The translations under genes were made by a program, and so were the position numbers. Shown here in pieces: positions 24,950 through 33,913 of a stretch of 41,056 nucleotides of DNA. The stretch is taken from positions 1 through 41,056 of the forward strand of contig PAPJ01000009.1 in assembly GCA_002709045.1 (NCBI GenBank), given 5' to 3'. The notes below the pieces were generated by a model, which saw only the letters and a list, made by a program, of their open reading frames with translations, was not told where the DNA came from and ran no database searches. The first letter of the stretch is position 1. Every line of letters starts with the position of its first letter. Source of the stretch: Planctomycetaceae bacterium (lineage in GTDB: Bacteria; Planctomycetota; Planctomycetia; Pirellulales; Pirellulaceae).

Positions 24950-26800
24950 ATGGCACGGATTGCACAATTACCAACAAGTATTATTAATAAGATCGCCGCA
25001 GGTGAGGTCATTGAACGTCCTGCGAGTGTGGTGAAAGAACTCGTGGAAAACTCGGTCGATGCCGGCGCGAGTAGAATTGACGTCACTGTGGAAGACGGTG
25101 GCAGCTCTCTTATTAGAGTCGTTGACAACGGAAATGGTATCGATCCCGAACAGATTGAAATGGCTGTCGATAGCCATGCCACCAGTAAGATTCAAACGCC
25201 GGAAGATCTGTTTTCCGTATCTTCGATGGGATTTCGCGGTGAGGCACTTGCTTCAATCTCTGAAGTTAGCAATATGTTGCTTCGCAGTCGTACAGATGAA
25301 AATGATGCCGGAGCGCTGTTGGAAGTAAACGGGGGAAAGCGTCAATCTCCAGAACCAATAGGATGTCCTGTTGGAACATTGATTGAAGTCCGGAACCTTT
25401 TCTTCAATACTCCGGTTCGCCGAAAATATCTGAAAACCACGCAGACTGAAATGGGACATATCACCGAAGCGTTTACCAGAATTGCGTTGGTGCATCCGCA
25501 TGTTCATTTCAGTCTGAAACACAACCAACGGATGAAGCATGATCTTCCGGCCGTCCAGAATTGGAAGGACAGAATTGCTCATTTTTATGGGCGTGATCTG
25601 GCCGCAGGTTTGATTTGGATTGAAAGTCTGGATGAGGATGTTTCCATTGCAGGATATGTTGCCGATCCTTCATTTTTTCGCTCCAACACGCGTATGCAGT
25701 ATCTTTTTTTAAATAACAGGCATATTCGAGATCGGAGTCTGCAGCATGCTTTAGGCGAAGCTTATCGGGGCCTGTTGCTGCATGGCCGATACCCTGTGGT
25801 ATTCCTGAAATTGGATATGCCGCCAGAGATGGTCGATGTGAATGTACATCCTACTAAGCTCGAAGTTCGATTTCAGGATGGACGCAGACTATATAGTCAG
25901 TTGCTGAGCACGATTCGAAATAAATTTCTGGCGACGGATCTGACAACTCGTGTTCGTGAAAAAAAGAACAGTGCTCATCCTGACGGACATTCGGTTCAAG
26001 TTGCCGAAACGACACAGACCATGGATTTTCAGTTTGGCAACCCTCAAACGAAGACAGAGATGATTGGTCAGACCGGTATAGGCCTTCCCGATAGTTTCCA
26101 GCGAGCTCTGGATCCCAATCAGCTTGCCGTTGGGCTAACTGCTAACGATTCTGATCTGCCAGCGGACTCCCTGAAGGATAACCCGTTTGGTGATCCCGAG
26201 GCGGTAGCCGACTACCCAGTTCACACGACACTTGGTATACAAATCCAGAATCGGTATTTGGTGACTGAAGATGAACGTGGTATGGTCGTTATTGATCAGC
26301 ATGCACTGCATGAACGAATCCTCTATGAACAGCTTCGCACGAATGCGATGGAAGGTTCGCTGGAAACTCAACGATTGTTGGTTCCAGAACCGGTGACATT
26401 GACAGCAGCGGAAACCGCAGTGGTATTGGAAAATCAGGAGCAACTCAGAAAGCTGGGTATTGAAGTTGAGCCGTTTGGAGGTGATACGATTCTGGTATCT
26501 AGTTATCCTGCGATGCTGCGGAGACTTAAGATTGAAGAGATGATTCGCGATTTAGTCGAAGTCTTGCTGTCAGGTAAAGAGTCACCTGATAAACGAGATG
26601 TTCTCGATGAACTGCTTGCTATGATGTCCTGTAAAGCAGCAGTCAAAGCCGGTGATCCATTAACGACCGAAGAAATTAAATCATTACTGGAATTACAGCA
26701 TCTTTGTCAGGACTCGCATCACTGTCCTCACGGACGTCCGTCTGCTCTGGTGTTTTCACGTGATGAACTGGACAAACGATTTCAGCGTACCGGAATTTAG
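24950..26800 (+). CDS. mutL: DNA mismatch repair protein MutL (endonuclease type)
   Basis: Couples mismatch recognition by MutS to strand incision. From the ATG at 24950 it has 616 residues. The N-terminal GHKL ATPase domain is clear: KIAAGEVIERP, ENSVDAGAS, DNGNGID and GFRGEALASI. The C-terminal dimerisation domain carries the metal-binding endonuclease motif DQHALHERILYE (Asp449-Glu460), matching DQHA-X2-E-X4-E, with supporting MMSCKAAVKA and CPHGRP motifs. It therefore likely nicks DNA itself, as in bacteria lacking MutH. An ATG at 24938 is also in frame, but AAGGA at 24934-24938 overlaps it and fits the ATG at 24950. The stop is one base from the convergent LRR gene. Confidence 0.97.
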   Translation: MARIAQLPTSIINKIAAGEVIERPASVVKELVENSVDAGASRIDVTVEDGGSSLIRVVDNGNGIDPEQIEMAVDSHATSKIQTPEDLFSVSSMGFRGEALASISEVSNMLLRSRTDENDAGALLEVNGGKRQSPEPIGCPVGTLIEVRNLFFNTPVRRKYLKTTQTEMGHITEAFTRIALVHPHVHFSLKHNQRMKHDLPAVQNWKDRIAHFYGRDLAAGLIWIESLDEDVSIAGYVADPSFFRSNTRMQYLFLNNRHIRDRSLQHALGEAYRGLLLHGRYPVVFLKLDMPPEMVDVNVHPTKLEVRFQDGRRLYSQLLSTIRNKFLATDLTTRVREKKNSAHPDGHSVQVAETTQTMDFQFGNPQTKTEMIGQTGIGLPDSFQRALDPNQLAVGLTANDSDLPADSLKDNPFGDPEAVADYPVHTTLGIQIQNRYLVTEDERGMVVIDQHALHERILYEQLRTNAMEGSLETQRLLVPEPVTLTAAETAVVLENQEQLRKLGIEVEPFGGDTILVSSYPAMLRRLKIEEMIRDLVEVLLSGKESPDKRDVLDELLAMMSCKAAVKAGDPLTTEEIKSLLELQHLCQDSHHCPHGRPSALVFSRDELDKRFQRTGI

Positions 26801-26801
26801 G

Positions 26802-28301
26802 TCAGAATTGTCTGATTGTCATAGCTTTCATCGCTTCCGGCTTGGCATAAGTGCTGTCCAGACCGTATTCCTGCCAATAGATGACGCAGTTTGTGTTACG
26901 GGATTGAAACATCTCAAAGTCATTTCGGGTGATTGAGCAATTGCGAACGATGATTTCTTTCAAATCAGACATCGCTGCAAGTACTTTTAGATTACTTGCA
27001 TCGAGTGATGAATTAGACAGATTGAGGTGTGTTATATCCGTATCGGCCAGATCTTTGATCGCTTCATCATTCAGGCGACAACCCATCAGTCCCAGACTGC
27101 TAAGGGCTGATAAACTATGCAGCTGTGCTATTGCGGCAGAGTCGAGAGGACAGTTTGATAAATCTAAATAGGATAATCCGACCAGCGAAGCAAGGCTTTC
27201 CAGTTTGTTCCCGGTTAGTTGTGTGTTGTAGAGAATGAGATGTTCCAGCGCAGTTGCCTGTTGCAAAGCTGTCAGCCACTGATCTGTAATATTGGTTTCC
27301 GCCAAACTCAGTGTGATGAGAGATTCGCAATTGCCCAGTGTTTGCAATACTCTCTCACTTAACTCCAGCCCCTGTAAATTTAGTTCAGATAACGGTAGTG
27401 TCCCCAGTATTTCCGATAGTCCATCGCTGGAACAGGCCGTGAAACTCAGATCCAACTGCTCGCAGTGCGGGTGATCAGCGAGATATTTTAATCCGGTGTC
27501 AGTTATATCGGTCTCACTGAGATTCAATTGGACGATATGAAGGGATTTCAAACTTTTGACGGACTTGTCAGAAATATTCGATCTGGATAAATCGAGTGTC
27601 AGTGGAAACTGAGTGCTGAGTTGGCCGAGAGCATTCTCTTGCTGCCGGCCCAACTCGCATCCGCGGAGGCTAAGATGGATGAGCTGGTCGTTATTTGCTA
27701 ATGCTTTAATGCCCATGAATGAAACCGCCGTGTGATCAAGAATAAGTGTTTGCAGTTCGGTGTGATTCGCCAGTGCATTAAGCGTTACATCGGTTGAGTT
27801 TGTATATGCTAGTTGAATTTCCTTGAGTAGAGGTAATTCCTGTAACCACTTTGATTCGTCTGGATTCCAGGCAGGATTGTTATTGAGTTTAAGAGTGGTG
27901 ATTCCTCTGGATCCGGTTAAGTGTGCCAGCCCGCTGCCGTCAAAGTTTAGAGATTGGAGCTCGACAGAGGTCAGTTTTTTTAGGTTTGCTAGTGGACGCA
28001 AGTCAGAGTCTTTAAAATGACCGTGGCGCACAGAGAGCTTGCGTAGTGTTGTCAGTTGTCCAAGCAGTGTAAAAGTGTCGACTGAATCAAGACATTGGGC
28101 ATCTATACTGACGCTCGTGATTCCACTTTTCCGACGATCCCATTCCAATTGCACCAGAGAACCGAATTGGCGTTCAAGCTTTTGTTGGACATGTTGCTCA
28201 ACCGAATTCGGAGTATTTGTCGTACCGCAAAACCGGAGCGTCGTCATGATAGTTATCACGACGGTCAAAATTACGATGACTAGGATGGTACCAGATTTCA
28301 T
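26802..28301 (-). CDS. Membrane-anchored leucine-rich-repeat protein
   Basis: A 499-residue protein with an N-terminal hydrophobic segment (about 5-22) followed by some sixteen leucine-rich repeats of 22-25 residues (patterns such as LTTLRKLSVRHGHFKDSDLRP and LSYLDLSNCPLDSAAIAQL, similar to the GALA/ribonuclease-inhibitor-like type). The repeats run from about residue 60 to 460. It is probably anchored in the cytoplasmic membrane with the repeats outside, where it could bind proteins. No enzyme domain is present. It converges on mutL with one base between stops and is divergent from aroDE across a 244-base gap. Confidence 0.88.
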   Translation of the reverse strand: MKSGTILVIVILTVVITIMTTLRFCGTTNTPNSVEQHVQQKLERQFGSLVQLEWDRRKSGITSVSIDAQCLDSVDTFTLLGQLTTLRKLSVRHGHFKDSDLRPLANLKKLTSVELQSLNFDGSGLAHLTGSRGITTLKLNNNPAWNPDESKWLQELPLLKEIQLAYTNSTDVTLNALANHTELQTLILDHTAVSFMGIKALANNDQLIHLSLRGCELGRQQENALGQLSTQFPLTLDLSRSNISDKSVKSLKSLHIVQLNLSETDITDTGLKYLADHPHCEQLDLSFTACSSDGLSEILGTLPLSELNLQGLELSERVLQTLGNCESLITLSLAETNITDQWLTALQQATALEHLILYNTQLTGNKLESLASLVGLSYLDLSNCPLDSAAIAQLHSLSALSSLGLMGCRLNDEAIKDLADTDITHLNLSNSSLDASNLKVLAAMSDLKEIIVRNCSITRNDFEMFQSRNTNCVIYWQEYGLDSTYAKPEAMKAMTIRQF

Positions 28302-28545
28302 ATTATCAGGGACTTATGTATTAAGTGGTAAACAATGCAGAGTGATATATATTAAAAAAGGCTTGGCAATACCAACGCAATTTTGTTTTCCTAACCGTTA
28401 ATCACTGTCGTGAAACCTTGTTTTTTGTGGGAATTCAGTAGGTAAATCTGGTGATTCCCGAAAGAAGTCGCCGAGGTTATAAAAGAGTATTACGGGTTAT
28501 TAATCTTTATCATGACGAATCTAAAGCATTGAAAGGTCTGAATCT
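28302..28545. other. Divergent intergenic region between the LRR gene and the aroD-aroE fusion
   Basis: This 244-base gap must hold promoters for both genes. A TATAAA box near 28477-28482 could serve as a -10 for the plus-strand gene, but no good -35 is spaced from it. No gene or RNA structure was recognised. Confidence 0.3.
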
Positions 28546-30060
28546 TTGAGTCAGTTGAGCGACGATCCAGCTTCTACCATTTGTGTCAGTATTGGACGGG
28601 GACGACACAAACATATGAGAGCAGAGCATCAGCATTTAGCTGAGAATGGTGCTCGTCTGGTCGAGCTGCGTCTAGACTACATTCGTCGAGCTGTTACGCT
28701 CAAGCGACTTTTAAGGAATCGTCAGTGTCCCGTGGTTGCAACCTGTCGACGGCCACAGGACGGTGGCAAGTGGTCAGGAACCGAGGCGGAGCGAGTCATC
28801 CTGCTGAGAGCGGCGATTGTCGAAGGAGTTGACTACGTTGACTTGGAAGAAGAGATTGCTGACGATATTCCGCGTTACGGTGATACCAGGCGAATTATCA
28901 GTATGCACGACTTTGATGAGACGCCCGAAAATCTCGAAGAAATACATGCCCGCCTGGCCTCTAAAGATGCAGATATCGTGAAGATTGCATGTATGGCTAA
29001 TTCTCCTCATGATGTTACTCGGATTCTAAATCTGATTGAGAAGAGTGACATTCCGACTGTCGGAATCTGTATGGGAGATATTGGAATGCCCAGTCGTATT
29101 CTGGCTGGAAAGTTTGGAGCTCCTTTTAGCTTTGCCACATTTCATCATGAGCGCACGATTGCACCTGGCCAGCTCAGTTTTGAGGACATGACTGAGATTT
29201 ATGGGTATGAAACTATCGATGTGGACACAGAAGTTTTTGGAGTAATTGCCGATCCTGTGGGACATAGTCTGAGTCCTGTTATTCACAATGCAGGTTTTGA
29301 TCACCTAAATATGAATCGTGTCTACTTGCCGTTCCGCGTTCCGAAGGATCATCTAAATCAGTTTATTGACGATGCACCTGTGTTGGGTATTAGTGGTTTA
29401 AGTGTGACGATTCCTCATAAACAGGAAGTCATGGCTTCTTTAACGAAGATTGAATCGGGTGCCCGTAAAATTGGGGCTGTGAACACAGTGATTTTTGATG
29501 GTGACGAGATCGTGGGATATAATACGGATCTCTATGGTGCCATGGTTAGCCTGGCTGAAGCTGCTGAAGCTGACCCGGATGAAAAGTGGCTAAGGGGCAA
29601 AAAGGTACTTTTGCTAGGTGCTGGTGGTGTTGCCCGGGCGATTGGTGTGGGAGTCAAAGACCGTGGTGCTGAGCTCTTCGTAACCTCCAGAACCTATGAA
29701 AAATCTGTGGAACTGGCAACCAAACTGGAAGGTGAAGCGATACTCTGGGAAGAACGTCATTCAGCAAATGCGGATGTTCTGGTGAATTGCACGCCTGTGG
29801 GAATGCATCCTAATGTAAATGATACACCGTTTGAGGAGGCTGGTTTTACACGAGATATGATTGTCTTCGATACGATCTATAATCCCGAACAAACATTGCT
29901 TATTAAGCAGGCACGGAACCATGAATGTCGAATCGTCACGGGTGTTGAAATGTTTGTCCGCCAGGCAGAATTACAGTTTAAATTGTTCAGCGGCGAAGAA
30001 GCACCTCTGGATATGATGCGAGAAACATTTCGTCGAACAATTTCATCTGCCAATTATTAG
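28546..30060 (+). CDS. aroDE: Bifunctional 3-dehydroquinate dehydratase (type I) / shikimate dehydrogenase
   Basis: Catalyses two successive steps of the shikimate pathway toward chorismate and aromatic amino acids: 3-dehydroquinate to 3-dehydroshikimate, then NADPH reduction to shikimate. Its 504 residues are a fusion. The type I dehydratase (about 10-220) has catalytic His121 (SMHDF) and Schiff-base Lys146 (DIVKIACMA), with the APGQ motif near 206. The shikimate dehydrogenase (about 228-500) has GHSLSP at 239-244, Lys292 in VTIPHK, Asp328 in GYNTD, and a nucleotide-binding LLLGAGGVARA. The start is TTG at 28546, with AAAGG about nine bases before it. aroK follows after six bases. Confidence 0.95.
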   Translation: MSQLSDDPASTICVSIGRGRHKHMRAEHQHLAENGARLVELRLDYIRRAVTLKRLLRNRQCPVVATCRRPQDGGKWSGTEAERVILLRAAIVEGVDYVDLEEEIADDIPRYGDTRRIISMHDFDETPENLEEIHARLASKDADIVKIACMANSPHDVTRILNLIEKSDIPTVGICMGDIGMPSRILAGKFGAPFSFATFHHERTIAPGQLSFEDMTEIYGYETIDVDTEVFGVIADPVGHSLSPVIHNAGFDHLNMNRVYLPFRVPKDHLNQFIDDAPVLGISGLSVTIPHKQEVMASLTKIESGARKIGAVNTVIFDGDEIVGYNTDLYGAMVSLAEAAEADPDEKWLRGKKVLLLGAGGVARAIGVGVKDRGAELFVTSRTYEKSVELATKLEGEAILWEERHSANADVLVNCTPVGMHPNVNDTPFEEAGFTRDMIVFDTIYNPEQTLLIKQARNHECRIVTGVEMFVRQAELQFKLFSGEEAPLDMMRETFRRTISSANY

Positions 30061-30066
30061 AGATTG

Positions 30067-30591
30067 ATGTTTATGACCAATATCTTTCTGACTGGTTACC
30101 GCGCTACCGGAAAAAGCACGGTGGCAATTCTGATTGCTGAAGCATTAGCAAAGAAAGCAATTGATGCCGATGTCTATTTAGAACAAAAAGCAGGAATGAC
30201 AATTGCTGAAATTTTTGCTGAGGAAGGTGAGCAGGGATTTCGCGATCGGGAAACAGAGGTCGTGAAAGAACTTGCTCGCCGAGAAAATATGGTGATTGCA
30301 TTAGGTGGAGGCGCTATTCTTCGTAAAGAGAATTGTGAGGCATTGCAGGGGAGAGGGATTACGGTCTGGCTCACGGCAAGTGCTGAAGTTATCTATGAAC
30401 GAATGAACATTGATCCGCTAACAGGTCAACGGCGGCCGGCTCTGACTTCCGCCGGAGGCTTGCAGGAAATACAGCAATTGCTTGCCCAACGAGCGCCGCT
30501 TTATTTTGCAGTTGCGGATTTCAAGGTAGATACGCAACAGTTGTCACCCAAAGACGTTGCTGCCGAAGTGGTCAGCAGAATTGTCGGTTAG
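30067..30591 (+). CDS. aroK: Shikimate kinase
   Basis: Phosphorylates shikimate to shikimate 3-phosphate, the step directly after those of the upstream fusion protein. About 174 residues, normal for the family. The P-loop GYRATGKST is close to the N-terminus, Asp in IDADVYLEQ, the RDRETEV motif and ALGGGAIL (shikimate-binding) follow, and the lid region has GQRRPAL. The start could be the ATG at 30067 or the one at 30073, two codons later; both lie within 13 bases of the upstream stop, so the genes form one operon. The last bases overlap the stop of the convergent prepilin peptidase gene (shared TTAG). Confidence 0.95.
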   Translation: MFMTNIFLTGYRATGKSTVAILIAEALAKKAIDADVYLEQKAGMTIAEIFAEEGEQGFRDRETEVVKELARRENMVIALGGGAILRKENCEALQGRGITVWLTASAEVIYERMNIDPLTGQRRPALTSAGGLQEIQQLLAQRAPLYFAVADFKVDTQQLSPKDVAAEVVSRIVG

Positions 30592-31859
30592 GCCAGAATC
30601 TTTTCTTTGATCATCCGCCAGCCATATAGCATGACTCCCATAGCGGAAAGCATTAACATCAGAAAAAACGGAACAGCAGAGATATGCCTTTCTAATACAC
30701 CGGCCACTCTTTCCCAGATGGTGCTCCAAAAGAGCACAACAATGATGGCTCCCAGACTCAGATAGGGCCCAAAAGCAAGTTCGTTTCCTTTCCGGGCCAA
30801 AGCCTGCACGAGACCGATGATAATTCCGGCAAAAGGGGCGATAAAGAAGGTGATGATCACAGCTTGCCATCCTAGAAATGCACCAATCATGGCCATCAAT
30901 GTAACATCTCCAAACCCCATTGCCTCCTGCTTTGCTGCCAGCGAACCAATTAGACGAACACTCCAGACTAGCAGTAATCCTGCTGTCATACCGAGGATTG
31001 CACTGAAGAGACTTTCCCACTGAGACGCATCGCCCCATTTCCAAATTGCATAGAAGAAAGCCCACCCTGACATACAGCTAACAGCGATGATGGTCGTAAT
31101 AGTGAATGGTTTTCGTCGCCGTTTTTCTCCAACGGCTAAAGACTTGCGCCGCGGGCGAAGGACGCTGGCCACCATCAACTGTAAACCTCGCTTCAGTCCG
31201 TAACGCAGTGTGCAGATTTTTGGCATGCTGGCGATCCCCCAGAATCCCAGCAGTCCCATGCAGTATAGAAGTACGCGCGGTTCTTTGGCCCATACGAACC
31301 ACTGTTTGGGCGAATGAGCATGCAGGTGAATTTTGAGACCATTTGATAGAGCTTCAGTATCGAGTAAACGGCTTTCCGGTAGGAAGGCAGCCAGCACGAG
31401 AGCTATCAGTGTTCCGAAAACAGTGACTTCGTCAGGGATCATTCGTTCGTCAAAGTCTACAAATGTGGCGATACACAGCAGAGTAGTCATACAAAACAAC
31501 GAGATGGTTGGGGACCAAATTAGCATCTCGTTTGAACCGTCGCTGGTCGGGGTTATCTGGTCAGCAATGCTAGCGAAATGGGAATAGGCATAACCAAAGA
31601 AAAAACCCATTGCCAGCTCAATCCAGAAAGGTCTCAACCAAAACAGATAACCGTGTTGCCGGACTTCATGTTTCATATTCAGCCAGCCCAGAATCGGAAT
31701 TTTGGTGGTCCAGGATCGATGGGTAACCTTTTCAGGTAAGGGTCCCCAGGGACTGATGCGCCGTTTATTCCAGGCCAGATTGTAGACCCCCCAATTCACA
31801 AACATACCCATGACTGATCCGCAGATCATCACTATGAGGCAGGTGCTCCAACTGAACAT
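30588..31859 (-). CDS. Prepilin peptidase-like membrane protein (family A24), atypical
   Basis: A membrane aspartic peptidase of 423 residues that would cleave leaders from type IV pilin or type II secretion pseudopilin precursors. The two catalytic-aspartate motifs are present: FVDFDERMIPDE at 133-144 and GFGDVTLMAMIGAFLG at 315-330. The N-terminal half keeps the frame of the methyltransferase region (IPILGWL, FWLRPFWIEL) but has none of the four zinc-binding cysteines. The segment between the two aspartate motifs is about 180 residues, far longer than usual, with basic stretches (RPRRKS, KRRRK). It follows the OmpA-like lipoprotein gene by 36 bases. It could process pseudopilins, which are abundant in planctomycetes, without methylating them. 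Confidence 0.82.
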   Translation of the reverse strand: MFSWSTCLIVMICGSVMGMFVNWGVYNLAWNKRRISPWGPLPEKVTHRSWTTKIPILGWLNMKHEVRQHGYLFWLRPFWIELAMGFFFGYAYSHFASIADQITPTSDGSNEMLIWSPTISLFCMTTLLCIATFVDFDERMIPDEVTVFGTLIALVLAAFLPESRLLDTEALSNGLKIHLHAHSPKQWFVWAKEPRVLLYCMGLLGFWGIASMPKICTLRYGLKRGLQLMVASVLRPRRKSLAVGEKRRRKPFTITTIIAVSCMSGWAFFYAIWKWGDASQWESLFSAILGMTAGLLLVWSVRLIGSLAAKQEAMGFGDVTLMAMIGAFLGWQAVIITFFIAPFAGIIIGLVQALARKGNELAFGPYLSLGAIIVVLFWSTIWERVAGVLERHISAVPFFLMLMLSAMGVMLYGWRMIKEKILA

Positions 31860-31895
31860 GCGATTATCTAGTGCTTTCGTGAGTTGAAGAGGAGA

Positions 31896-32660
31896 TTAGT
31901 AGGTTTCAGGGTAGACAATCAGTTCAATCCGCTGATTTGCTTCGCGTCCCTGTTCCGAGGCATTCGAGTAGCGAGGCTGATTATTACCTCTGGAAGCCAG
32001 CGACAACTGATTTGCCGGTAATTGTGTCATGCCCACTAAATAATTGTATACGGCTGTTGTCTGCTGGATAGCCTGCTGATGGTCATCGTTCGGTGTTAAA
32101 CCGGAAGCTGCGTGCGCTTCAAGCATTATTTGTTGATTTGGGTACTGTTGCTTGATAGCTGCTGCGACCCGATCCAGAATCGTTTTGCCACCGTTGCTGA
32201 TGATTACTGTATTGGCATTAAACAATTGTGACCGAGGAAGTTCGATACGGATATTGTTTTTGTCACGCCCTACAACGATACCCTCAATACTGACAGATTC
32301 TAATGCACTGTTCCCTTCGGCATTGTCGGCTGAAAGATCGATTCCCGAACTGTTGGCGAGTTTGTTATTGGCATCTTTTAATTGCTGCTTTACCAGATCC
32401 AGTTCACTTGCAGTGACCCGGAATTGCTGTCGGGCTTTAGCCAGTTCGGCATTTAGTGATTCGTTGTCTGCGGTGAGTTTGTCCATCGCAGAACCGGTCG
32501 TTGGGGACGAGGAATTTTCAGCATTAGCTCCTGCTGTGGAAGTCTCGCCAGCAGCAGTACTATCTTTATTGCTCCAGCTAAATTTACCATCCGGACCAAG
32601 CTGGCAACCAGCCAGCATCAAGCAGAGTAAAAATGTGGAGTATCCAGCAATCGAATTCAT
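31896..32660 (-). CDS. OmpA-family lipoprotein
   Basis: A 254-residue lipoprotein. The signal peptide ends with a lipobox LAGC, so Cys19 would be acylated. A low-complexity Ser/Thr/Ala linker (about 30-65) and a coiled coil (about 60-105: DNESLNAELAKARQQF) follow. The C-terminal OmpA-like peptidoglycan-binding domain (about 150-250) carries the strand LEAHAASG and the NQRIELIVYP ending. The usual family signature has a conserved Asp and Arg for diaminopimelate; here the equivalents are in TPNDD and NQRIE. It probably links the outer membrane or envelope to the cell wall, and may be co-transcribed with the prepilin peptidase gene. Confidence 0.87.
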   Translation of the reverse strand: MNSIAGYSTFLLCLMLAGCQLGPDGKFSWSNKDSTAAGETSTAGANAENSSSPTTGSAMDKLTADNESLNAELAKARQQFRVTASELDLVKQQLKDANNKLANSSGIDLSADNAEGNSALESVSIEGIVVGRDKNNIRIELPRSQLFNANTVIISNGGKTILDRVAAAIKQQYPNQQIMLEAHAASGLTPNDDHQQAIQQTTAVYNYLVGMTQLPANQLSLASRGNNQPRYSNASEQGREANQRIELIVYPETY

Positions 32661-32766
32661 GAATGCTCAACCAAAAAATCACGATGAATGTTGCTGCAAT
32701 AATAGCAAATCACTCGATTCACTGGAAATAGCATTGGTGAGCACGGTAATTAGAGTTACTCATCGC

Positions 32767-32794
32767 TTGACAGCATCATTCTGTGACCTACGAT
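32767..32794 (+). promoter_or_regulatory. Candidate sigma-70-type promoter for the serine acetyltransferase gene
   Basis: A consensus -35 box TTGACA (32767-32772) is followed after 16 bases by TACGAT (32789-32794), a four-of-six match to the -10 box. It leaves a leader of about 150 bases before the start at 32950. The leader contains a hairpin TTGCTG/CAGCAA (32879-32896). The rest of the gap from 32661 to 32949 shows no gene. Confidence 0.45.
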
Positions 32795-32949
32795 TGACTA
32801 AGAGGGTTTGCCCCCTATTTCTTCGGATGAAACCATGGGATTTATGAACTACTACTGTATTTGCGATTGTCTCTGTTGTTGCTGATTCTCCAGCAATTGT
32901 AGTTGTAGTACGTCTTTTTTTAGTCTCTCTAGCCACACGATCATTCGAA

Positions 32950-33906
32950 ATGTCTTCACGCGAAAATAAACAGCAACTACCGGAATTGACCCAACAGATC
33001 ATCAAGACTTATGCAGATCTGGGAACGATTAACCATTTAGGCCACATCCCTTTGCCTCAGTTGGATAAGATCATAGAGATTCTGGCTGATTTCAAAGAAG
33101 TGTTATATCCCGGCTATCGTCGCCGACAGGGGTTACATCAAAGTAATATCGCCTACTATGTTGGCGATCTGGTGGATCAGATTTTTAACGAACTCTCCAT
33201 TCAAATTGCGAGAGCACTACAACATGAAGATGTTGTTTCTGACTCCAGACGTAAGTGGAGCGTCTATCTGGATCAGGGTGAACAGATTACTCTGAAGTTG
33301 CTGGAACGCCTGCCGGAATTAAGACGTATTTTGGCGACCGACGTGCAGGCTGCCCATGACGGTGATCCGGCTTGTAAAAGTCTGGATGAAGTGATCTTTT
33401 GTTATCCCGGTCTCGATGCTATCACGGTACATCGTATTGCCCATGAACTTTATTTACTAAAAGTACCCTTCATACCTCGGATGATGGCTGAATGGTCTCA
33501 TAAAGAAACAGGCATCGATATTCATCCCGGAGCAACGGTTGGCGAATCGTTTTTTATTGATCATGGGACTGGTGTTGTGATTGGTGAAACAACAGTGATT
33601 GGAAAACACGTCAAGTTGTATCAGGGAGTTACCCTGGGAGCTTTAAGTTTCCCAACAGATGCTGATGGCAATATCATTCGCACGATGAAAAGGCACCCGA
33701 CGATTGAAGACCATGTTGTGATTTATGCGTCAGCCACAATTCTTGGTGGCGATACGACTGTTGGACACCACAGTGTTATTGGTTCCAGTGTCTGGCTTAC
33801 ACGCAGTGTGCAGCATCATACCACCGTTACTCTGGAAAAACCAAAGTTGCGAATTCGGGCGGATAGTAAAGAGGCTGTTACTAACGATTCAACCTTTGAA
33901 ATTTAG
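32950..33906 (+). CDS. cysE: Serine O-acetyltransferase
   Basis: Transfers acetyl from acetyl-CoA to L-serine to give O-acetylserine, the acceptor for sulfide in cysteine synthesis. It has 318 residues, with an N-terminal helical domain (about 1-180) and a C-terminal left-handed parallel beta-helix of hexapeptide repeats (about 185-300). The active-site segment is [15 protein letters not shown], with Asp204-His205, and [11 protein letters not shown] follows. The N-terminal helical region is long and the protein resembles the EpsC-type subgroup. It stands alone, without cysK next to it, and converges on hisA with a seven-base gap. Confidence 0.94.
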   Translation: MSSRENKQQLPELTQQIIKTYADLGTINHLGHIPLPQLDKIIEILADFKEVLYPGYRRRQGLHQSNIAYYVGDLVDQIFNELSIQIARALQHEDVVSDSRRKWSVYLDQGEQITLKLLERLPELRRILATDVQAAHDGDPACKSLDEVIFCYPGLDAITVHRIAHELYLLKVPFIPRMMAEWSHKETGIDIHPGATVGESFFIDHGTGVVIGETTVIGKHVKLYQGVTLGALSFPTDADGNIIRTMKRHPTIEDHVVIYASATILGGDTTVGHHSVIGSSVWLTRSVQHHTTVTLEKPKLRIRADSKEAVTNDSTFEI

Positions 33907-33913
33907 TCGGAAC

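Noticed and set aside
32152..32847. Open frame of 231 codons on plus over the OmpA-like lipoprotein
   Set aside because: It is antisense to a gene with a clear lipobox and OmpA domain, and its translation is Ser/Leu-rich without motifs.
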